NCBI RefSeq assembly: GCF_900143005.1
Contig: NZ_FRCS01000010.1
Span: forward strand, 62,001-126,000
Origin: Cryptosporangium aurantiacum
GTDB taxonomy: Bacteria; Actinomycetota; Actinomycetes; Mycobacteriales; Cryptosporangiaceae
Direction of reading: 5' to 3'
DNA length: 64,000 nucleotides
Shown in pieces: positions 32,721-43,184 of this stretch. The notes under the pieces are model-generated. The model saw only the letters and a list, made by a program, of their open reading frames with translations, had not been told where the DNA came from and made no database searches. Within the stretch, counting starts at the first letter, position 1. Each line of letters opens with the position of its first letter. Both the position numbers and the translations under genes were made by a program.

Positions 32721-35540
32721 CCAGGCGTTGCGAGTACGAGCCGACAGCTCGCCGTACCGGATCGGCTCACCCGAGTCGAGCAGCTTCTCGTACGGCGCCA
32801 GCAGCACCGCGCGCGTCCGGGCCGCGAAGTGCCGCTGGATCGCAGGCAGGTCGACGTCCTTCCGGCTGGCCGCCATCGCGACCACGGTGACCGCCCGGCG
32901 CACGAGCTCGTGCCGCCCGGTCTGGTCGAGGTGGTCGAGCATCCGCGCCGCGGTCTCCGCCGAGTCGCCGCGCGCCGACATCGTGACGACGAGCTGGTCG
33001 GTCGCGTCGATCGCGGCCTGCCAGTTCTCCGCCCGGACGTTGTTCCCGGTGTCGACGACGATCAGCTTGTAGAACCGGCTGACGACCTCGCGGATGTTGA
33101 CGAACGCCTGCGCGGTGAGCATCTCACCGGCGGTCGCCGACTCGTCCGACGCCAGGACGTCGAACATCGCCTCACCCTGCGACCGGACGTACGGCGTCAG
33201 GTCGCCGACCTTGCCGCTGTTCTGGAAGCTCGGCAGCGCGCGCAGGACGTCCCGGACCGTGTGGACGTGGTAGTCCTGCTGGGAGCGCATGCCCAGCGTC
33301 CCCTGGGTCTCGTTGTTGTCCCAGGCCAGGACGTAACCACCGCGGTTCTGGCCGAACGTCATCGCGGTCATCAGCACCGCGACGGTCTTGCCCGCGCCGC
33401 CCTTCGGGTTGACGACCGTGACCTGGCGCAGCCCGCCGAAGTTCCGCCGGACCTTCGCGACCGCGTCCCGGTACTCGATCTCCCGCTTCGACAGCTGCGG
33501 GCTCACGGTGCCGAACGTGACCCGCCGAATCAGCGCGGGTACGCCCATCGTCGGTTCTGGCGGCCGGGGCCGGTGCGCCCTGCGGGCGGCGAATTCCTCC
33601 GCGGTCGGTGGTACGGCCGGTTGGTCGAAGCTGGGCTGGCCCGGGCCGGTCCGCCACTCCGGCTGCGGCGTCTGCCGTGGTGGCTGTTCCTGCAACGGTT
33701 GTGGACGCTCGGCGGCAGTGTCCGGCGCGGGCCGGTAGGCGTAGTGGTCTGCGGGCCGATGTAGGTCGTGTGCGGCTGGTGGTGGTACCGGAGGCGGACC
33801 GGCCGGAGGCTGTTCGGTGGGCCACGCCGCCGCAGCCGGTGGCGCCGCCCATTCCTGGGCCGGTTGGTCCGGCGCGGGCTCCGGTGCGGGCTCTGGCTCC
33901 GGGGGCGGCGCCGGCCACTGCGGTGCGGTCAACGGGTCGGGCTCAGCGTGCTGCCCCGAGACGGGCTGCCCCGAGACGGGCTGCCCGTAGGTCGGCTGCC
34001 CGGATACCGGGTGGTTGTACACCGGCTGCCCGGAGATGGGCTGCCCGGAGATGGGCTGCCCGGAGATGGGCTGCCCGGAGATGGGCTGCCCGGAGATGGG
34101 CTGCCCGGATACCGGGTGGTCGTACACGGGCTGGCCGGAGATCGGCTGTCCCGACGTCGGCGGGGTGGCCGAGGGGTCGCCGGAGACCGGGAACCCGCCC
34201 TGCTCGGAGGTCGGCTGCCCGGAGACCGGGTGGTTCGGATCCGCGGGTGCGGGCCACTGCTGCTCCGGCGCCTGCCATTGCTGGGGCTGGTGGGGCTGCT
34301 GGGGCTGGGGCGGCTGGTGGGGCGGCGGCGCGGGCTGCTGCTGGGCGGGCCACTGTGGCTGCTGCGCAGGCCATTGCTGCTGCTCCTGCGGGGGCCACTG
34401 GTTCTCCTGCCCCGGCCACTGCTGCTGCGCGGGCCACTCCTGCTGGGCAGGCCACTGGTTCTCCTGGCCGGGCCACTGCTGTTGCGCGGGCCACTGCGGT
34501 TCCGGCGCCGGCCAGCCGGGCTGCTGCTGCGGCCACTGCGCCGGTTGCTGCTGCGCCTGCCACTGCTGCTGGTCGTGCGGTGCCTGCGCCGGCCACTGCT
34601 GCTGGCCCGGCGGCTGCTGGGCGGGCCATTGCTGTTGTTCGTGCGGTTGCTGCGGCGGCCACTGCTGCTGGCCCGGTGGCTGCTGCGCCGGCCACTGCTG
34701 GCCCTGCGGCTGCGCGGGCCACTGGTGCTGCCCCGGCGACTGGTGCTGCCCCGGCGACTGGTGCTGCCCCGGCGACTGGTGCTGCCCCGGCCACTGCTGC
34801 TCCGCGCCCGGCGTCTGGTGCTGCTCCGCGCCCGGCCACGGCGGCTGGCCACCGGGCGACTGCTCCGCGCCCGGCCACTGCGGTTGGCTGCCGGGCGGCT
34901 GCTCTGTGCCTGGCCACTGCGGTTGGCTGCCGGGCGACTGCTCCGTGCCCGGCCACGGTGGTTCGCCACCGGACTGCGGCTGCGGCGTCGGCTGTTGCTG
35001 GGGCTGGGCACCGGCCTCTGGCGACGCCGGCCGGTCCGCGGCCTCCTGATCGCGGAGCTGGCCGAGCCACTGCTGGTCCGCCGAGTCAAGGTCACCGGAA
35101 CCCACCTGACCCGGCCAACCCTGCGCCGACGGCGGCTGCCACTGCTCGTCCGGTGCCACGCCGGGCACGGTCTGGGCGTGCGGCCCGGGGTCCTGCGGTG
35201 GCGCCGACTGGGGGCCGTCGGGCCTCGGCCACTGCGGCAGCGTCGGCTGCTCGCTCGGCGACGGCGGCCCGGAGGTCGTGGCGTCCGGGCCCGGCTGCGC
35301 GGGCACCTCGGGCGTCTCGGCGATCCGGACGACCCCGTTCGTGCCGGTGGTGCTCTCCGCCCATCCGGAACCGGACTGCAGGTGCTGGGCCGCCTGCACA
35401 CCGTTGGACGACGCCTCCGAGGACCCGGGTGTCGTCGGCTCTGGCCATCCGATCGCGGACGGCTCGCCGGACACCTCGGAGTGCGCCCCGGAACCGGGAC
35501 GACCGTTGGCCTCACCGTTGCTCTGGCCGGTGCCTTGCAC
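32685..35540 (-). CDS. Pro/Gln/Trp-rich protein with C-terminal ParA/MinD-like ATPase (EspI-like architecture)
   Basis: This protein of about 950 residues has a huge low-complexity N-terminus (about 1-640) rich in Q, P, W, G and S with repeats of QQWPAQ, QHQSPG and QPISG type, and a C-terminal P-loop ATPase. The deviant Walker A is PKGGAGKT (about 245 residues from the end), the switch region holds WDNNETQGTLGMR, and Walker B is KLIVVDTGNN. Short ParA-like ATPases after long Pro-rich regions recall EspI of the ESX-1 secretion locus and related MinD-like proteins, but no ESX genes are here. Partner and cargo are unknown. Start is uncertain: GTG 35540 has GGGGGG upstream; the frame is open to 35573. 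Confidence 0.85.
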   Translation of the reverse strand: MQGTGQSNGEANGRPGSGAHSEVSGEPSAIGWPEPTTPGSSEASSNGVQAAQHLQSGSGWAESTTGTNGVVRIAETPEVPAQPGPDATTSGPPSPSEQPTLPQWPRPDGPQSAPPQDPGPHAQTVPGVAPDEQWQPPSAQGWPGQVGSGDLDSADQQWLGQLRDQEAADRPASPEAGAQPQQQPTPQPQSGGEPPWPGTEQSPGSQPQWPGTEQPPGSQPQWPGAEQSPGGQPPWPGAEQHQTPGAEQQWPGQHQSPGQHQSPGQHQSPGQHQWPAQPQGQQWPAQQPPGQQQWPPQQPHEQQQWPAQQPPGQQQWPAQAPHDQQQWQAQQQPAQWPQQQPGWPAPEPQWPAQQQWPGQENQWPAQQEWPAQQQWPGQENQWPPQEQQQWPAQQPQWPAQQQPAPPPHQPPQPQQPHQPQQWQAPEQQWPAPADPNHPVSGQPTSEQGGFPVSGDPSATPPTSGQPISGQPVYDHPVSGQPISGQPISGQPISGQPISGQPISGQPVYNHPVSGQPTYGQPVSGQPVSGQHAEPDPLTAPQWPAPPPEPEPAPEPAPDQPAQEWAAPPAAAAWPTEQPPAGPPPVPPPAAHDLHRPADHYAYRPAPDTAAERPQPLQEQPPRQTPQPEWRTGPGQPSFDQPAVPPTAEEFAARRAHRPRPPEPTMGVPALIRRVTFGTVSPQLSKREIEYRDAVAKVRRNFGGLRQVTVVNPKGGAGKTVAVLMTAMTFGQNRGGYVLAWDNNETQGTLGMRSQQDYHVHTVRDVLRALPSFQNSGKVGDLTPYVRSQGEAMFDVLASDESATAGEMLTAQAFVNIREVVSRFYKLIVVDTGNNVRAENWQAAIDATDQLVVTMSARGDSAETAARMLDHLDQTGRHELVRRAVTVVAMAASRKDVDLPAIQRHFAARTRAVLLAPYEKLLDSGEPIRYGELSARTRNAWLRIAAAIAEGL
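34031..34105. repeat. Five perfect 15-bp tandem repeats (encode QPISG)
   Basis: CGGAGATGGGCTGCC is repeated five times without change. On the coding (minus) strand each unit encodes one QPISG pentapeptide. Diverged copies flank the array. Identity at the DNA level points to recent expansion. Confidence 0.95.
34722..34793. repeat. 18-bp tandem repeats (encode QHQSPG)
   Basis: CTGGTGCTGCCCCGGCGA occurs three times in perfect tandem, followed by a fourth copy with one change (34776-34793). They encode QHQSPG hexapeptides in the low-complexity region of the ParA-like protein. Confidence 0.9.
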
Positions 35541-35633
35541 GGATTGGAACCCCCCAACATTTGGCCGGAGCACTGCAGTGGAGTATGCCCAATATCCATA
35601 CTGCCGGTACCTACCAATGGCCGATAACGCCGG

Positions 35634-36506
35634 TTACCGGGTGTAGACGCCCCAGGCCCCGCGCTCCATCCACCAGGTTCGCTTCCTGGTCACGGTGCCG
35701 CTCACGCCGTCGTCGATCAGCGGGACGGCGTCCTCAGCGGTATTCGTCACGATGTTGAGCGACACCGCGCGGCCGCGTGCCCGCCGTACCTCGATCTCAC
35801 CGTGCGCGCGCCTGCGGCCGAACAGGCCGCGCGTCGGCGCTGCCGGCAGCGCCAGCCCCACCTCCAGGACGCCGTCCGCCGGATCGGCGCTGACCACCAG
35901 CGGCAGCCCGCTGAGGTCGGTGTACCCGTCGGCGTTGGCGATCGCGCAGGCCAGCAGCGGTTCGGTGCCGTCGGTGAGCAGTGTGTCGTCGACGTCGATC
36001 CGGGCGTGCCAGGCAACCGGACGGCCACTCGTATCCGCGCCGCCGAGCAGCGCGCCGTGCAACGTCACCGAGCCGCCGTCGTGGCGCAGCAGGTCGACCC
36101 GCCGCTCGGCACCCTCGAGCACTGCGGCGGCCACGTCCGCGGGCGTGCGTGGAAGCCCCAACTTCGCCGCGAGGTCGGCGTCCCCATGCGCTTCGAGAGG
36201 CAGGACCCCGATGGCGGGAAGGTCGGGCACCGTGCGGTCGCTGGGCAGGTCGGCGGGGCGCTCGCCGCCCCGCGGCAGCGACCGGCGAACCATCCGGCGC
36301 AGCACCGCCCGCAGCTGACCGTCGCCGCCGGCGACCACCAGGCGGGCACCGTCCACGGACGCTCGCTTCACAGCGGCGTCGACCTCGGAATCCGAATCCA
36401 GCTCGAGCACCTCTACGTCCGCGCCCTTCCGGAGCGCGTCGCGACAGGCCAGCACGGGTACCCGGGTAGCGACGCCCGGACCCGGCGCGAGAAGCAGCAC
36501 GTCCAC
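35634..36506 (-). CDS. Diacylglycerol kinase-like (DAGK catalytic fold) protein
   Basis: This 290-residue cytosolic protein resembles the diacylglycerol/lipid kinase family. VVAGGDGQLRAV (about 58-69) corresponds to the GGDGT nucleotide-binding motif and IGVLPLEAHGDADLAAKLGLPR (about 97-118) to the second conserved block (usually PxGTxNDxA). The C-terminal half is the beta-rich domain of the family. In both key motifs expected residues differ (T to Q in GGDGT; GTxND to AHGDA), so activity may be altered. A GTG start has AAGG about 9 bases upstream. It is divergent from purA with 48 bases between starts. Confidence 0.75.
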   Translation of the reverse strand: MDVLLLAPGPGVATRVPVLACRDALRKGADVEVLELDSDSEVDAAVKRASVDGARLVVAGGDGQLRAVLRRMVRRSLPRGGERPADLPSDRTVPDLPAIGVLPLEAHGDADLAAKLGLPRTPADVAAAVLEGAERRVDLLRHDGGSVTLHGALLGGADTSGRPVAWHARIDVDDTLLTDGTEPLLACAIANADGYTDLSGLPLVVSADPADGVLEVGLALPAAPTRGLFGRRRAHGEIEVRRARGRAVSLNIVTNTAEDAVPLIDDGVSGTVTRKRTWWMERGAWGVYTR

Positions 36507-36515
36507 GTTCGTTAG

Positions 36516-37841
<1,326 letters not shown>

Positions 37842-37931
37842 GTCGCTCGTCGGGTCGGCGGCCCGTGCGCGCCCCAGCTATAACGGCGGTACGAGACGGC
37901 GCTGGTGGGGCGGAGCGGGAGGCAGGTGACG

Positions 37932-39071
37932 ATGGCGGACGACGATTCCGAGCGCAGGGTTTCCGAGCGCGGGGTTTCCGAGCGCGGGGCTTCCGAGCGC
38001 GGGGACTCCGAGCGCGGGACCGAGGAGCTTCAGTCGGCGCCGGCGGACACCGGGTTCGCCTCGCAATCGCGGCCCGGCCTTCCGCCGCGGTGGGTCGCGG
38101 GCGGCCGGACGTTATCCAAGCTCGACGGTCTGGGGCTCGCGGCTCGCCTGGCCCGGCTCGCGGTCGTCGTGGTGCTGCTGGTTGGCGCCGTCGTCGTCGC
38201 CGCGGTCACGGTGAGCGGGGTCGGGCCACCGTCGCAGGACGACCTTCGGCGGCAGGCCGGTCTGTTCGACAAGCGTCAGCTGCTGATCGGCGTCAAGGAC
38301 GACCAGCCGGGGATGTCGCTGCTGGACAACGGCGTCTACCGCGGCTTCGACGTCGAGATCGCGTACCTGGTCGCTGCCAGCCTGGGGTTCGCCCCGGACG
38401 ATGTGCGGTTGCTGACGATCGAGAGTGAGGACCGCGCCCGGCGTCAGGCCCTCGACGTGAAGACGAAGAAGATCGTCACGGTCGACCTGGTCGTGGCCAC
38501 GTTCAGCATCACGCCGGCACGCGAGGCCGACCCGGACGTCTCGTTCTCGGCGCCGTATCTGCGTACCGAGCAGTCGGTTCTGACCCGGAAGACGTCCGCT
38601 CGGTACGAGGCGTTGTCCGACCTCGCCGACCGGAAGGTGTGCACGCTCAACACCACGACCTCGAAGCAGAACCTCGAGGCGGCCGGTGTGCTTCCGTTCG
38701 GCAAGAACAAGATCAGCGAGTGCGTCCGCGGGCTGGAGTCCGGCGCGTACGACGCGGTCTCCACCGACGCGGCGATCCTGGCCGGGTTCGTCTTCGAGAA
38801 CCCCGGCAAGTTCACGATCCACGACATCGGGTCGGAGGGCAGCGAGCTCTACGGCATCAACGTCGGCACGAACGAGGCGCTGAAGACGCTCGTCGACCTC
38901 GCGCTCTACCGCTCGTACACCGAGCCGACCGACCGCCGCTGGGAGACCGCGTACGACACCTACCTGCGCCGGGAGCAGCCGAGCGCGATGCCGCAGCAGG
39001 TCGCGGTCGCCAAGCAGCCCGACGTCGAGAAGCCGCGGGTGCGGATCTGGCCGTGGGAGGACGAACAGTGA
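37932..39071 (+). CDS. Membrane-anchored solute-binding protein family 3-like
   Basis: This 379-residue protein has a cytoplasmic N-terminus with five SERG-type pentapeptide repeats, a membrane helix (about 74-96), and an extracytoplasmic domain like the periplasmic amino-acid-binding proteins (SBP family 3; GlnH-like). Key blocks are LLIGVKDDQPGMSLLDNGVYRGFDVEIAYLVA, VDLVVATFSITPAREADPDVSFSAPYL, and the closing SEGSELYGINVGTNEALKTLVDLAL. No ABC permease or ATPase is adjacent, and the protein is anchored by a helix, not a lipobox. So it may be a sensor or a component of an unusual signalling unit. GGGAGG lies 9 bases before the ATG. It overlaps the next gene by GTGA. Confidence 0.85.
   Translation: MADDDSERRVSERGVSERGASERGDSERGTEELQSAPADTGFASQSRPGLPPRWVAGGRTLSKLDGLGLAARLARLAVVVVLLVGAVVVAAVTVSGVGPPSQDDLRRQAGLFDKRQLLIGVKDDQPGMSLLDNGVYRGFDVEIAYLVAASLGFAPDDVRLLTIESEDRARRQALDVKTKKIVTVDLVVATFSITPAREADPDVSFSAPYLRTEQSVLTRKTSARYEALSDLADRKVCTLNTTTSKQNLEAAGVLPFGKNKISECVRGLESGAYDAVSTDAAILAGFVFENPGKFTIHDIGSEGSELYGINVGTNEALKTLVDLALYRSYTEPTDRRWETAYDTYLRREQPSAMPQQVAVAKQPDVEKPRVRIWPWEDEQ
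37947..38021. repeat. Five 15-bp tandem repeats (encode SERGx)
   Basis: TCCGAGCGC(A/G)GGGnn is repeated five times in tandem, encoding SERRV-SERGV-SERGA-SERGD-SERGT in the cytoplasmic tail of the solute-binding-like protein. Confidence 0.9.
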
Positions 39072-40132
39072 CCCGGCCGCAGCCGGTCATGCTGCCCGCG
39101 CGCCGGCGCCGGGGCCGTGACCAGCAGTGGATGCTCACCGCGCTCCCGGCGTTCCCGCTGCTGTTGCTGGTGCTGCGGCTCTGGTACCTGAGTCGGCAGG
39201 ACCTGCAGACGATGCTGCTGCTGGTCCAGAACGTGAGCCCGCTCGGTCTGATCGGCTCCCTGCTGATCACGCTGATCTGGGTGCCGCCGGTGTTCATCCT
39301 GGTCGGGCGGGCGTTGGGCGCGCTGCTGCTGGTCAGCTCGATCGACGCCGGGCGGTCGTGGCTGGCGCGTGCCGCGGGCCGGACGCCGGGCTGGGTGGTG
39401 CTGTCGGCGTTCGCGGTCGCCGCGGTCACCTGGCAACTGCGGTTCCTGCCGACGCTCGGCATGCTGCTGCTCGTCATCTTCGCGCTGGACGTCCGGCTGC
39501 GGTACGAGGATCACCCGCAGCTGATCCGGATGGCGTGCATCGTGGTGCCGGTGGTCTGTTCGGTGCTCGGCCTCCTGCTGTTCGGCCCGGCCACGCTGGA
39601 CGCCGTCCGGGCGGGCGAGCCGGAGACCGCGTTCCTGCTGATCGCGCCGGTGGTGGCGCTGCCGTTCCTGACCGGTCCGGTGCCTGCGCCGTCCGCGCGG
39701 CTGGTGACGCACTGGGTTGCGATGGCCGGTCTGGTGATCGGGCCGATCCTGGTGGCCGCGATCTTCGTCCAGGCGCCGGTGTTGCCTGCGGTTGCGGTGG
39801 AGCTCAAGCCGGACGCGCTGGCCGACTCCTCGGCGGAGGAATCGGTCGGCGATCGGAGCGAGGTCACCGTGGTGCGGGGTCAGGTGATCACCGTGGACGA
39901 CCGGGCGACGACGCTGCTGGAGTCCGGCGGCAAGGTCGAGTTCGTGGCGAACGACGCGGTGATCTCCCAGGTGCTCTGCCCGGACCCGATCGAGCCGCCG
40001 TACAGCGCGGTCGAGGTGCACGGGTGGCAGGTGGAGCGAGCGATGTTGTCCTGGCTGGCCCCGTCCCGTTCGTTATCCGACGACCCCGACCCCCGCTGCC
40101 TGGGCCGTCCCGCTCGACCAGGCGGTGGCTAG
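39068..40132 (+). CDS. Polytopic membrane protein coupled to the solute-binding-like protein
   Basis: This 354-residue protein has about six to seven membrane helices in the first 235 residues (for example WMLTALPAFPLLLLVLRLW, WVVLSAFAVAAVTW, IACIVV-type helices) and an extracytoplasmic C-terminal segment of about 110 residues that includes a VTVVRGQVITVDDRATTLLES stretch and two Cys. The GTG start overlaps the upstream stop as GTGA, so it is translated with the solute-binding-like protein and probably forms a unit with it. I recognise no family. The last 60 bases overlap the convergent MocR gene. Confidence 0.78.
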   Translation: MTRPQPVMLPARRRRGRDQQWMLTALPAFPLLLLVLRLWYLSRQDLQTMLLLVQNVSPLGLIGSLLITLIWVPPVFILVGRALGALLLVSSIDAGRSWLARAAGRTPGWVVLSAFAVAAVTWQLRFLPTLGMLLLVIFALDVRLRYEDHPQLIRMACIVVPVVCSVLGLLLFGPATLDAVRAGEPETAFLLIAPVVALPFLTGPVPAPSARLVTHWVAMAGLVIGPILVAAIFVQAPVLPAVAVELKPDALADSSAEESVGDRSEVTVVRGQVITVDDRATTLLESGGKVEFVANDAVISQVLCPDPIEPPYSAVEVHGWQVERAMLSWLAPSRSLSDDPDPRCLGRPARPGGG

Positions 40133-41554
40133 TTCGGCGATGCCGGCGTCGATGCGGTCGGTGGGCACGCTCGCGAAGCCGATCTTGACCGCGTTGAGCG
40201 CGCGTGGCTCGCGCAGGTGGTACGACTCGCTCGGCTCGACCAGGACGCTACGGGCGCGCGCCGCCGCAGCCAGCGCGCGGCTGTTCAGCTCGGGTGGCCC
40301 CACCACCCACAGCGCCGTACCACCGGCGGGGAACGTGTCCCCGAACGCCGGCCGCCACCCCAGGTGCGTATCCACCGCCGCGACGGTTCGCCGCCACCGG
40401 TCGCGCAGGATCGTGCGGGCCCGGCGGAGTGCCCTGGCGTAGTCGCCGGACGTGATCAGCAACGCCAGCGCCCGCTGCTGCTGTCCCGGCGCATGCCGCA
40501 CCTGGAAGCGGCGCCGTTCGCGTAGCGCGGCGACCAGCCTGGCGTCCGCTACCAGGAAGCCCAGCCGCAGCCCCGGTGCCAGGAACTTCGAGAAACTGCC
40601 CAGGTAGACGACCTGCCCTCGGCGGTCGAGGGCCTTCAACGCCGGTGTCGGGCTGCCGGAGTACCGGAACTCCGCGTCGTAGTCGTCCTCGACGATCACC
40701 AGGTCGGGCGAGGCGTCCAGCAGCTGGTTCCGCCGCCCGACGGTGAGTGTCACGTTGGTCGGGTACTGGTGGCTCGGTGTCACGGCCACCGCGTCGCAGG
40801 AGGCCAGCGCGTCGGTCGGCACCAAACCGCCGCCGTCCACGTCCATCGGCACCAGCGACGCTCCGGCGCGCACCGCGATGTGCCAGAGGTCCGGGTAGCC
40901 GGGGTCCTCGACAGCCAGCCGCTTGCCCGGCCCGAGCAGCTCACCCGCGATCAGCGCCTGGCCCTGCTGCGAGCCGAGCGTCACCAGGACCTGCGACGGC
41001 TCGGCGTCGATGCCGCGGGCGGGGAGGATGTGCCGGCAGAGCGCCTCGACCAGCATCGGGTCGTCCGCGTCGCCGCTGTCGGAGAGGCTCGGCCAGAAGT
41101 TCGACCCCTCCATCGCGGCCCGCAGGGAACGCTGCCAGGCCCGGCGGGGGAACAGGTCGGCGGACGGCTGTCCGCTCAGGAACGGGTAGCGGTAGCGCTG
41201 CCAGTCGCGTGGCCGGTGCGAGATCGGGAGGTCGGCGTCGGGCGCCGGCGCGATCCGTGCGTCCCAGTCGAAGCGGCGTCCGGTGGGAGGGGGAGGAGGT
41301 TCGGCGTGCAGTTCGGCGTTGACCGCGAGCCCCGACCGCGGCATCGGCGTCACGTAACCCTCGGCGATGAGCTCCTGGTAGGCGGTGACCACGGTGTTGC
41401 GCGAGACCCCCAGTGCGGTGGCGAGTTCGCGGGACGACGGCAACCGGCCTTCGGTGCCCAATCGCCCGGCCAGGATCTCCCGCTCCAGCGCGGCCCGCAG
41501 TTGCCGGTACAGCGGCACGCTGCTGTTCCGGTCCAGCTCAGCCAGGAGGGTCAC
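40073..41554 (-). CDS. MocR/PdxR family regulator (GntR HTH plus aminotransferase domain)
   Basis: This 493-residue regulator joins an N-terminal GntR-type winged helix (VPLYRQLRAALEREILAG, LPSSRELATALGVSRNTVVTAYQEL; about 10-75) to a fold-type I aminotransferase-like domain (about 110-480) with the PLP lysine in YLGSFSKFLAPGLRLGF and the Asp in VIVEDDYDAEFRYSG. MocR/GabR proteins use PLP to sense amino acids or vitamin B6. It is divergent from an aldehyde dehydrogenase/aminotransferase operon, so it probably regulates that operon. The start is GTG at 41554; a TTG at 41572 is the alternative and neither has a good Shine-Dalgarno. Confidence 0.92.
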   Translation of the reverse strand: MTLLAELDRNSSVPLYRQLRAALEREILAGRLGTEGRLPSSRELATALGVSRNTVVTAYQELIAEGYVTPMPRSGLAVNAELHAEPPPPPTGRRFDWDARIAPAPDADLPISHRPRDWQRYRYPFLSGQPSADLFPRRAWQRSLRAAMEGSNFWPSLSDSGDADDPMLVEALCRHILPARGIDAEPSQVLVTLGSQQGQALIAGELLGPGKRLAVEDPGYPDLWHIAVRAGASLVPMDVDGGGLVPTDALASCDAVAVTPSHQYPTNVTLTVGRRNQLLDASPDLVIVEDDYDAEFRYSGSPTPALKALDRRGQVVYLGSFSKFLAPGLRLGFLVADARLVAALRERRRFQVRHAPGQQQRALALLITSGDYARALRRARTILRDRWRRTVAAVDTHLGWRPAFGDTFPAGGTALWVVGPPELNSRALAAAARARSVLVEPSESYHLREPRALNAVKIGFASVPTDRIDAGIAELATAWSSGTAQAAGVGVVG

Positions 41555-41570
41555 GGTTCCAGCGTCGCAC

Positions 41571-41618
41571 AACTGGACTCATTACCAGCACATCAACTGG
41601 ATCTTGTGACTGGTCCAG
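41571..41618. promoter_or_regulatory. Candidate MocR binding sites
   Basis: AACTGGA occurs at 41571-41577 and 41595-41601 as a direct repeat 24 bases apart, followed by CTGG-T-CCAG at 41610-41618. Direct repeats in the shared promoter are typical of GabR/MocR control. Confidence 0.5.
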
Positions 41619-41669
41619 ATCCGGGTGACGGTAGCGGTGGACCCCCGCAGCGACCAGAAGGAGAAGCCG

Positions 41670-43175
<1,506 letters not shown>

Positions 43176-43184
43176 GGAGCACGG

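Noticed and set aside
34031-34105. Short tandem repeats considered as a CRISPR array
   Set aside because: Units are contiguous 15-bp copies without spacers and lie in frame within a coding region; no cas genes are present.
34015-35049. Cys/Gly/Trp-rich 344-codon plus-strand frame that looks like a cysteine-rich repeat protein
   Set aside because: The apparent Cys repeats are the antisense of Gln/Pro/Trp codons of the ParA-like protein; no start signal or family resemblance.
33608-35758. 716- and 619-codon plus-strand open frames opposite the ParA-like gene
   Set aside because: They are products of the codon-biased repeats (Ala/Arg- and Leu/Arg-rich). The minus frame ends in an intact P-loop ATPase.
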